A DNA stretch of 5,372 bases. Source: Alphaproteobacteria bacterium (GTDB taxonomy: Bacteria; Pseudomonadota; Alphaproteobacteria; UBA8366; JADFVY01). The notes under the pieces were generated by a model that had not been told where the DNA came from, ran no database searches, and saw nothing but the letters and a program-made list of their open reading frames with translations. Shown piece by piece: positions 1 through 4,907 of the stretch; position 1 is the first letter of the stretch, and each line of letters opens with the position of its first letter. Location: positions 1 to 5,372 of the forward strand of contig JAOUMF010000190.1 in assembly GCA_029881615.1 (NCBI GenBank), written 5' to 3'. Both the position numbers and the translations under genes were made by a program.

Positions 1-1226
1 TGTACCGATTGGTCCAGCTTCGATCCGAAGCCGCCGCCACAGGCCGAAGGAATGATGCGTACCCGGTCGCGCCCGATACCGAGGATGTTCGCTGTTTCCT
101 CAAGGTCCATATAGGGCGACTGGGTGGTGACGAATATCTCGATCCGGTCGCCGACGCGCCGCGCCCAGCCGGCCTCGGGCTCGATATAGGCATGTTCGAC
201 GAAGCCGGTTTCCATGCGGGCCTCGGCGGTATGCGCGGCCTTGGCAAAGGCCTTGTCCGGGTCGCCTTTCAGCAGTTTTCCCCGGGCCAGGATGTTGTCG
301 GGCTTGTCCTCCTGCACCGCCGGCGCGCCGTTCGCCAGTCCACCATCGATGCCGATCACCGGTTCCAGCACCTTCCATTCGATGGGCAGGTCTTCGTCGC
401 GGACAGCGCGGATCGTTGCCTCGTCGCCGACCAGCGCGGCTACCGCTTCGCCCCGGAAACGAACGATGCCGTCGGCCAGCGCCGGCTGGTCCTTGATATG
501 GGGATAGATGCCGAAGCCGTTGAGCCCGGGCACGTCGGCCGCGGTAATCAGGCGAACCAGGCCAGGGAACTTTTCATGCAAGGGCTCGATACTGCCAATC
601 GTGAAGCGCGCCCGGGGATGGGGCGAACGCACGGCGCGAAGCCACAGCGTCCCTTCCGGCGCGGCGTCGGCGGCATAGATCTCGGCGCCGGTCAGCTTGG
701 GCCGCCCATCCACCTTGGACATGCGGGAACCCACCGCCTCGCCGGCGGCGGGGGCGGTGGCCGGTGGTGAATTGTCCGCATCCATCACCGCCTCGATAAT
801 CTTGCGATAGCCGGTACAGCGGCACAGCACGCCGCCCAGCGCATCCTTTACCCGCTGTTCGTCCGGCCTTGGCTCGGCGCGCAGAAGTTCCGCCGCCGCC
901 ATCAGCATGCCGGGCGTGCAGATGCCGCATTGCGCCGCGCCATGCCGATGGAAGGAATCTTGCAGTTTCCGCATCGCCGGATCGTCGGCCAGCCCTTCGA
1001 CGGTTTCGATCCGCCGGCCTTCGGCCTGGGCCGCGGGGACCAGGCAGGCGCAGAGCTGCGCGTCGTCGACAAGTACCGTACAGGCCCCGCAATCGCCGGC
1101 CTCGCAACCGACCTTGACGCCGGTCAGGCCCAGTTGCAGCCGCAACACGTCGCTTAGCCGCGCCATCGGCTCGGCCTCGACTTGGGTATGCCGGCCATTG
1201 ACGGTAAAGGCGATGGTTCTGGTCAT
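1..1226 (-). CDS. Fused [2Fe-2S]/molybdopterin-binding subunit of a xanthine dehydrogenase-family hydroxylase (3' end beyond window)
   Basis: This is the catalytic and iron-sulfur subunit of a molybdenum hydroxylase, which would hydroxylate an N-heterocycle or aldehyde with water and pass electrons through two [2Fe-2S] clusters to the FAD subunit. The reading frame is open from the ATG at 1226 to the window edge (408 residues). Residues 1-80 are a plant-ferredoxin-like domain with ligands C41, C46, C49 and C61. Residues 81-150 are the helical [2Fe-2S] domain with C100, C103, C135 and C137 (CGIC and CRC motifs). After a linker, VDGRPKLTG (172-180) opens the molybdenum hammerhead domain, and GGGFGSK (397-403) is the cofactor-binding motif. 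Fused proteins of this kind are usually about 900-960 residues, so roughly the last half is missing, including the active-site glutamate. The start overlaps the FAD gene stop as ATGA, with GAGGGG six bases upstream. The fused layout resembles E. coli XdhD. The family is clear; the substrate is unknown. Confidence 0.93.
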   Translation of the reverse strand, partial: MTRTIAFTVNGRHTQVEAEPMARLSDVLRLQLGLTGVKVGCEAGDCGACTVLVDDAQLCACLVPAAQAEGRRIETVEGLADDPAMRKLQDSFHRHGAAQCGICTPGMLMAAAELLRAEPRPDEQRVKDALGGVLCRCTGYRKIIEAVMDADNSPPATAPAAGEAVGSRMSKVDGRPKLTGAEIYAADAAPEGTLWLRAVRSPHPRARFTIGSIEPLHEKFPGLVRLITAADVPGLNGFGIYPHIKDQPALADGIVRFRGEAVAALVGDEATIRAVRDEDLPIEWKVLEPVIGIDGGLANGAPAVQEDKPDNILARGKLLKGDPDKAFAKAAHTAEARMETGFVEHAYIEPEAGWARRVGDRIEIFVTTQSPYMDLEETANILGIGRDRVRIIPSACGGGFGSKLDQSV

Positions 1227-1238
1227 GCCATCCCCTCG
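1223..1238 (-). promoter_or_regulatory. ATGA stop/start overlap with ribosome binding site
   Basis: The FAD gene ends in TGA (1225-1223), which shares bases with the ATG (1226-1224) of the fused Fe-S/Mo gene. A GAGGGG Shine-Dalgarno-like sequence lies inside the last FAD codons. This is a typical translational-coupling arrangement, consistent with a stoichiometric complex. Confidence 0.75.
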
Positions 1239-2068
1239 CCAAGTTCACGCAGCGCCCGGCATAACAGGGTCAGCGCGGCATCCAGGCGATAGCCGGCGGT
1301 CGCGCGCACGTCGTTGATGGGGCTTAGCGGGGCCAGGTGGGACGGGTCGGGAATTCTGCCCAACCCGGTGTCCAGGGGGCATCCTCGTAACGCGGCCTCC
1401 AGCGCCGGAAGCCTTTGCGCCACGGGCGAGCAGGCGCCCACCGCAATCCGTGCTTCCGCAACGGTTCCATCGGTCGCCGGGGCCAGCAGTACGGCGACCA
1501 TGGCAATCGAAATAACCAGATAACTGCGCGCGCCCAGCTTCAGGAAATCGCCGTGCGCGCCGTCCGGTGTTTTCGGGATCAAAAGGGCTGTAACCAGTTC
1601 GTCCGTGCGGCGCCCGGTGGCGCGGTTGCCGGTAATGAAATCGCCGACGGGCAGGGTGCGCGTCGACCCGGTCGAACTCAACTCCACCGCCGCGTCCAGT
1701 ACCAGCAAATTCGGCACGCCGTCCGCCGCGGGCGAGGCATTGCAGACATTGCCGCAGATCGTGGCGGCGTTTTGCACTTGCGCCCCGCCGATCCGCCGCG
1801 CCGCCGCCTTCAACCCGTCGAAGGCGGGGGGCAATTCGATGCGGTTCAGGTCCGACCATCGCGCCATTGCGCCGATACGCCAATGATCGCCGGCGTCGGT
1901 AATGCCGGTCAGGTCGGGAATCGCGGTAATGTCCAGAATATCGTCGTCAAGCGGCAACCCGACGCGCGCCGGATAATAATCGGTGCCGCCTGCCAACAGG
2001 ACGCGGGGGCCCGTTGCCAGCGCATCGAGCGCGTCTTTTATGGATTGCGGGCGCAGATAACTGCCCAT
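1223..2068 (-). CDS. FAD-binding subunit of a xanthine dehydrogenase-family molybdenum hydroxylase (CoxM/YgfM type)
   Basis: This subunit carries FAD and takes electrons from the [2Fe-2S] clusters of the partner encoded immediately downstream. It has 281 residues from the ATG at 2068, normal for CoxM-type subunits (about 260-300). The N-terminal FAD-binding PCMH-type domain shows LLAGGTD (24-30). A second FAD-contact block, with TICGN and NASPAAD, lies at 103-116. The C-terminal CO-dehydrogenase flavoprotein domain follows, with FLKLGARSYLVIS-type sequence around 175-190. The start at 2068 is preferred because the family typically begins SYLRP and because GGGG lies seven bases upstream. An in-frame ATG at 2083 would add five residues but has no well-spaced ribosome site. 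The stop overlaps the next start by four bases, suggesting translational coupling. It is preceded by a strong promoter and a palindrome at 2124-2167. All expected motifs are intact; only the substrate is unknown. Confidence 0.93.
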   Translation of the reverse strand: MGSYLRPQSIKDALDALATGPRVLLAGGTDYYPARVGLPLDDDILDITAIPDLTGITDAGDHWRIGAMARWSDLNRIELPPAFDGLKAAARRIGGAQVQNAATICGNVCNASPAADGVPNLLVLDAAVELSSTGSTRTLPVGDFITGNRATGRRTDELVTALLIPKTPDGAHGDFLKLGARSYLVISIAMVAVLLAPATDGTVAEARIAVGACSPVAQRLPALEAALRGCPLDTGLGRIPDPSHLAPLSPINDVRATAGYRLDAALTLLCRALRELGEGMA

Positions 2069-2123
2069 GGTCGCACCCCGCATAAACCGCCGCCGCGCAA
2101 CAAGCCCGGCGCGGCCTTAATTG

Positions 2124-2135
2124 TACGCATGCGTA
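2124..2135. promoter_or_regulatory. Candidate repressor operator (perfect palindrome TACGCATGCGTA)
   Basis: This 12-bp perfect palindrome covers the predicted transcription start of the molybdenum hydroxylase operon, just downstream of the -10 box. A bound dimer there would block initiation. The adjacent MarR-family protein is the obvious candidate binder, because such dimers typically bind short AT-flanked palindromes in nearby promoters. The palindrome and its position are seen directly; the identity of the binder is inferred. Confidence 0.55.
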
Positions 2136-2167
2136 TAGATTAAAGACCCGCGGTACCCTTATGTCAA
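2124..2167 (-). promoter_or_regulatory. Predicted sigma-70-type promoter of the molybdenum hydroxylase operon
   Basis: Read on the minus strand, the -35 box is TTGACA (2167-2162), a perfect consensus. It is separated by exactly 17 bases from TTTAAT (2144-2139), which matches the -10 consensus at five of six positions. Transcription would start near 2132, giving a leader of about 64 bases to the FAD start codon. The -35 box sits inside the small inverted repeat CCCTT-GACAT-AAGGG (2156-2170). The start point falls inside a perfect 12-bp palindrome. The promoter lies between the MarR stop and the FAD start, so the two enzyme genes can be transcribed separately from the regulator, although read-through is not excluded. 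Confidence 0.72.
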
Positions 2168-2192
2168 GGGGGGCAGCAATCGGATCGCCAAA

Positions 2193-2639
2193 TCAGGTGA
2201 TTCTGGTCAAGAGTTCGAGGAGCCGTTTTTGATCTTCCGGCTTCAGCGTTTCCAGCGTTTCGGCGGTGATTTTCTTTCCTAGCGGGATCAACCGCTCGAC
2301 CATTGCCTCGCCTTCCGGCGTCAGGCTTAGCAGGGTGCGCCGACGGTCTTCCGGATCGTCTTTGCGGCTGATCAGGTTTTTGGCCAGCAGGCGTTGGGTC
2401 ACGCCCTGGCTGGTTGCCGGATCCATGGCCACCGAACGGCCGAGCCGGTTTTGCGAGACTGTGCCGAAATCACGGACCTTTACCAGCGCGGCGAACTGTG
2501 GCGGCGTCAGGCCCTCAGTCATGGTTTCCTGAAAAATGGCGCTTGCGCGTTGGTGGGCGCGACGCAGCAGATAGCCGATCTGTTCTTCCAGAACATAGTC
2601 GCCGCCCTCGCGCGGGGGCTTTTTTTCAACTTCAATCAC
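2193..2639 (-). CDS. MarR-family winged helix-turn-helix transcriptional regulator
   Basis: This is a 148-residue DNA-binding regulator of the MarR family, which act as dimers and usually lose DNA affinity when they bind a small aromatic or related ligand. The N-terminal dimerisation helix begins at YVLEEQIGYLLRRAHQR (15-31). LTPPQFAALV (44-53) leads into the helix-turn-helix around 60-90, with the recognition helix near ATSQGVTQRLLAKNL. The wing carries the signature DDPEDRRRTL (94-103), followed by LTPEG. The chosen start is a GTG with AAGGA ten bases upstream. An in-frame ATG at 2714 would add 25 residues, but that stretch is AT-rich, uses codons rare in this DNA (AGA, CTA, ACA, TCT) and overlaps promoter-like palindromes, so it is more likely untranslated. 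The gene is divergent from the amidohydrolase and upstream of the hydroxylase operon, which suggests it controls one or both. The ligand is unknown. Confidence 0.9.
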   Translation of the reverse strand: MIEVEKKPPREGGDYVLEEQIGYLLRRAHQRASAIFQETMTEGLTPPQFAALVKVRDFGTVSQNRLGRSVAMDPATSQGVTQRLLAKNLISRKDDPEDRRRTLLSLTPEGEAMVERLIPLGKKITAETLETLKPEDQKRLLELLTRIT

Positions 2640-2677
2640 GGTATCTGGGTCCTTCGGCCCACTATATTCCAATTTGT

Positions 2678-2733
2678 TAACTGTTAGCTGTCTAGATAGG
2701 GCCGAATCACCCATGCGACAAGTAACCCGCATG
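2678..2733 (-). promoter_or_regulatory. MarR/amidohydrolase divergent control region with a possible MarR promoter and palindromes
   Basis: Read on the minus strand, TTGTCG (2721-2716), a 17-base spacer and TATCTA (2698-2693) form a weak sigma-70-like promoter for the MarR gene. The region also holds the near-perfect palindrome CTGTCTAGATAG (2688-2699, one mismatched pair), the palindrome TAACTGTTA (2678-2686), and the tandem CTGTTAG/CTGTCTAG direct repeat (2681-2695). CATGCG (2712-2717) and CGCATG (2728-2733) form an inverted repeat with a ten-base gap. The same six-base units make up the core of the operator at 2124-2135. The dense symmetry suggests autoregulation, but no convincing plus-strand promoter for the amidohydrolase could be picked out. 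Confidence 0.4.
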
Positions 2734-2778
2734 TGATAGAAGAACATTAGTGCTGCGGCGAATCGTTGCAGACCTTGC

Positions 2779-2783
2779 GGGAG
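2779..2783 (+). promoter_or_regulatory. Ribosome binding site deciding a GTG start of the amidohydrolase
   Basis: GGGAG lies six bases before the GTG at 2790. The only other upstream in-frame candidate, a TTG at 2766, has no comparable site. The ATG at 2788 is out of frame. The site therefore favours a protein beginning MSQTIF. Confidence 0.6.
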
Positions 2784-2789
2784 AAATAT

Positions 2790-4019
2790 GTGTCGCAGAC
2801 AATTTTTAAGAATGCAATGCTGCTGGACGCCGATGGCGGCGCGCTGATTGGTCCCTGTAATGTGCTGGTCGAGGGCGGCCTGGTTGCCTACATCACCACC
2901 GGTCCAATTCGGCGCAAGGGCGCGGCAACATACGATATAAAGGGCAAAACTCTGATGCCCGGCTTGTGTGATGCCCATGTTCATGTAACGGCCGCAACGC
3001 CCGATTTCGTGGCGCTGCGCCGCTGGCCGGTATCCTACGTTACGGCCCGTGCCTCGGAAATTCTGCAGGGCATGTTGATGCGTGGCTTTACCACGGTGCG
3101 CGATGCCGGCGGCGCCGATTTCGGCCTCGCCCAGGCAGTGGATGAGGGTTATATCGTCGGCCCGCGGATATTGTATTGTGGCAAGGCATTGTCGCAGACC
3201 GGTGGTCATGGCGACATGCGCAAGCCCGGAGAACAGTCCCCGGATCAATGCTATTGCAGTGCCGGCCTGGGACATGTGGTTGATGGCGTGGCCGAGGTAA
3301 GGCGCGCCGCGCGCGACGAAATCCGCAAGGGCGCCAGCCATATCAAGATCATGGCATCGGGCGGCGTGACCTCGCCCACCGACCGGATCGGCAATCTGCA
3401 ATTCTCGCTCGAGGAAATCTCGGCCATTGTCGATGAGGCGGAGGCCGCTGGCCTTTACGTGATGGCGCATGCCTATAGTGCCGAGGCGGTGAACCGGGCG
3501 TTGGAATGTGGCGTTCGGTCGATCGAGCATGGCAATTTTCTGGATCGCGATTCGATCGATCTTTTCAAGAAGATGGATGCCTTTCTGGTGCCCACGCTAG
3601 GCGCCTATCACGCGCTGGCCGACGAAGGGGTCGAGGCCGGATTGCCGGCCGAGATGCTCGGCAAATTGGCTGAAGTGATGGATGCCGGCAAGGTTGCGCT
3701 GGAACTGGCCGACAAGCATGGCGTCAAGATTGCCTTCGGCACCGACCTTCTTGGTTCGATGCATCGGCGCCAGAGCGACGAATTCACCCTGCGCGCCCAG
3801 GTCCAGACCTCGCGCGCCGTGCTTCGCTCGGCCACCATCACGGCAGCCGAACTGTTCGGTCTGCAGGGCCAGATCGGCCTTATCGAGGAAGGCGCCCAGG
3901 CCGACCTGCTGGTGATCGACGGCAACCCCATCGACGATCTGACCCTGCTGCAACATCAGGGCAAACACATGCTGGCCATCATGAAGGGCGGGGTGTTTTA
4001 CAAGAACGAACTGGGGTAA
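2790..4019 (+). CDS. Amidohydrolase-superfamily metal-dependent hydrolase (imidazolonepropionase/Xaa-Arg prolidase-like group)
   Basis: This 409-residue enzyme is probably cytosolic, as no signal peptide is visible. It would hydrolyse a C-N bond using one or two divalent metals in a TIM barrel. The small N-terminal beta domain (1-55) leads to MPGLCDAHVH, with metal ligands H63 and H65. The bridging lysine, usually carboxylated, is K186 in HIKIMASGG. Further ligands are H227 (MAHAYS), H247 (SIEHGN) and the catalytic D319 (AFGTDLLG). TGGHGD (137-142) is typical of the group that includes Caulobacter Cc2672 and the Sgx9260 carboxypeptidases. The C-terminal GxxADLLVIDGNP segment closes the beta domain. 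All catalytic residues and the length are normal. It is divergent from the MarR gene. In E. coli an amidohydrolase (SsnA) also neighbours YgfM and XdhD, although it is of another subtype. A dipeptidase, a lactamase or a ring-opening hydrolase are all possible. Confidence 0.9.
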   Translation: MSQTIFKNAMLLDADGGALIGPCNVLVEGGLVAYITTGPIRRKGAATYDIKGKTLMPGLCDAHVHVTAATPDFVALRRWPVSYVTARASEILQGMLMRGFTTVRDAGGADFGLAQAVDEGYIVGPRILYCGKALSQTGGHGDMRKPGEQSPDQCYCSAGLGHVVDGVAEVRRAARDEIRKGASHIKIMASGGVTSPTDRIGNLQFSLEEISAIVDEAEAAGLYVMAHAYSAEAVNRALECGVRSIEHGNFLDRDSIDLFKKMDAFLVPTLGAYHALADEGVEAGLPAEMLGKLAEVMDAGKVALELADKHGVKIAFGTDLLGSMHRRQSDEFTLRAQVQTSRAVLRSATITAAELFGLQGQIGLIEEGAQADLLVIDGNPIDDLTLLQHQGKHMLAIMKGGVFYKNELG

Positions 4020-4050
4020 GGGTTCGGCCTCTTTCCCGCGCGACCTGGCC

Positions 4051-4065
4051 TGCCATATTATGGCA
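4051..4065. repeat. Perfect inverted repeat TGCCATA-T-TATGGCA upstream of the ParA-like pair
   Basis: Two perfect 7-bp arms surround a single central base, 37 bases before the first ParA-like start codon and 31 bases after the amidohydrolase stop. It contains TATTAT, a possible -10 element, but no good -35 accompanies it. There is no following T-run, so it is more likely a protein-binding operator than a terminator. ParA-type proteins and their partners often bind such sites in their own promoter. Confidence 0.5.
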
Positions 4066-4085
4066 TACTGGCCGTGAGGCAGTAT
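4065..4085. repeat. Second inverted repeat ATACTG...CAGTAT in the ParA leader
   Basis: Perfect 6-bp arms (4065-4070 and 4080-4085) are separated by nine bases. They directly abut the 15-bp palindrome upstream and end five bases before the ribosome site. The arms could form a leader hairpin or a second operator. No T-run follows, so a terminator for the amidohydrolase is not supported. Confidence 0.4.
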
Positions 4086-4101
4086 TCGCGGGGAGATATC
4101 G

Positions 4102-4797
4102 ATGAGCAATGTGACGCCGTTTCGGCGTGGGGCGCCGGGACAGCCTGGGCTATCGGCCGGGCGCGCGGGCGGGATGGCGATCGTCATGCTGGCCTCGCCC
4201 GACCACGGCGTTGGCCGCACCATGCTGGCCGCCCATATCGCCGTGCAGGCCGAACAGACCGGCGATGGGCCGGTCGGCGTGCTGGATATGGATCCCAAGG
4301 GCGACCTGTTTCAGTGGTGGAATCGCCGTCAGGGCAAGGTGGATGCGCCGGCTTTCGGCGCATGCTGCGATGCCACGGGCGTTTCGTTGACGTTGGAAGG
4401 CATGCGGGCCGGCGGTGCCAGGCTGTGCATCATCGACACCGCCACGGGCGACGCCGAGGCATTGGCGCCGGTCGCCGCGGTCGTCGACATGGTGGTTATT
4501 CCTTGTGATTCCGGTGCCGGGGCGGCGGGCGATGCGGCGGCGCTGGGCCGGGCCTTGGCGAAACAGACCGCTGTCGCCCATGTGATAAACTGCCGGGCCT
4601 ATTCTGGCGGCGAGGACGGCAACGCGCTGGCGGCGATGGGCGGCGGCTGGCCTGCCGGCACGGTGCAACAGGCCAACGCCTACGCCATCGCCATGACCGC
4701 CGGGCGAACTGTCATCGAAAGCCACGCGGGTTCCGATGCCGCGCGAGACATCGCCGAAATCTGGAGAAATCTGCGAGGGATACTGGTGGCGGGTTAG
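4102..4797 (+). CDS. ParA/MinD-like ATPase homologue with a degenerate P-loop
   Basis: This 231-residue protein belongs to the ParA family of small P-loop ATPases, which dimerise on ATP and position DNA or protein cargo. The ATG has GGGAG six bases upstream. The fold markers are clear: a Walker A' of DMDPKG (62-67), QWWNRR (71-76), a Walker B of LCIIDT (108-113), DMVVIPCD (129-136) and the family-typical GRTV (201-204) near the C terminus. The P-loop is not canonical: positions 33-40 read PDHGVGRT, where ParA has KGGxGKT. The nucleotide lysine is arginine (R39, codon CGC) and the signature lysine position is aspartate (D34), so normal ATP binding or hydrolysis is doubtful. Several codons differ, so a single sequencing error cannot explain it. 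A paralogue with an intact P-loop follows 110 bases downstream. The role is unknown: a pseudo-ATPase partner is plausible, and no ParB-like gene is in view. Confidence 0.88.
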   Translation: MSNVTPFRRGAPGQPGLSAGRAGGMAIVMLASPDHGVGRTMLAAHIAVQAEQTGDGPVGVLDMDPKGDLFQWWNRRQGKVDAPAFGACCDATGVSLTLEGMRAGGARLCIIDTATGDAEALAPVAAVVDMVVIPCDSGAGAAGDAAALGRALAKQTAVAHVINCRAYSGGEDGNALAAMGGGWPAGTVQQANAYAIAMTAGRTVIESHAGSDAARDIAEIWRNLRGILVAG

Positions 4798-4863
4798 GAA
4801 TTGGCGCGCTTCTGTTCTCTCTCTGTTAACAATGTTATGCAATAAATCGTGCAGGCGGTGGCG

Positions 4864-4885
4864 GGCTGTGCTATTCGCAACAGCC
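4864..4885 (+). repeat. Leader hairpin before the second ParA-like gene
   Basis: GGCTGTGC (4864-4871) pairs with GC-A-ACAGCC (4877-4885). This gives an eight-pair stem with one bulged A and a five-base loop (TATTC). It ends 11 bases before the AAGGA ribosome site. No T-run follows, so it is not an obvious terminator. It could be an operator or could tune the expression of the second gene relative to the first. The rest of the 110-base gap (4798-4907) is AT-richer than the genes and shows no convincing promoter. Confidence 0.35.
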
Positions 4886-4907
4886 GGGGTGAAATCAAGG
4901 AACTCGA

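Noticed and set aside
9..770. 253-codon plus-strand open frame opposite the molybdenum subunit
   Set aside because: The minus strand encodes a well-matched Fe-S/Mo protein through this whole stretch. The plus frame has no recognisable domain and is a GC-rich antisense shadow.
1415..2143. 242-codon plus-strand open frame opposite the FAD gene
   Set aside because: Antisense to a gene with clear FAD-binding motifs. Its translation is low-complexity and rich in R, G and A, with no known fold.
2640..3530. Long N-terminal extension of the MarR frame (445 codons in total)
   Set aside because: The extension is antisense to the amidohydrolase and crosses the divergent control region. The MarR domain is complete from 2639.
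4020..4101. Rho-independent terminator after the amidohydrolase
   Set aside because: Inverted repeats are present but no T-run follows either of them, so they are reported as possible operators instead.
4198..4221. Sequencing error or frameshift as the cause of the degenerate P-loop
   Set aside because: The frame is intact on both sides, later ParA motifs are in the same frame, and several codons differ from the canonical motif.
3597..4298. Minus-strand frame opposite the amidohydrolase end and the ParA start
   Set aside because: It overlaps two supported plus-strand genes and has no recognisable motif.
2676..4833. GTTAAC-containing sequences in both AT-rich gaps (near 2676 and near 4827) as a shared regulatory motif
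   Set aside because: Only about eight bases match between the two, and GTTAAC is itself a palindrome expected by chance in AT-rich DNA.
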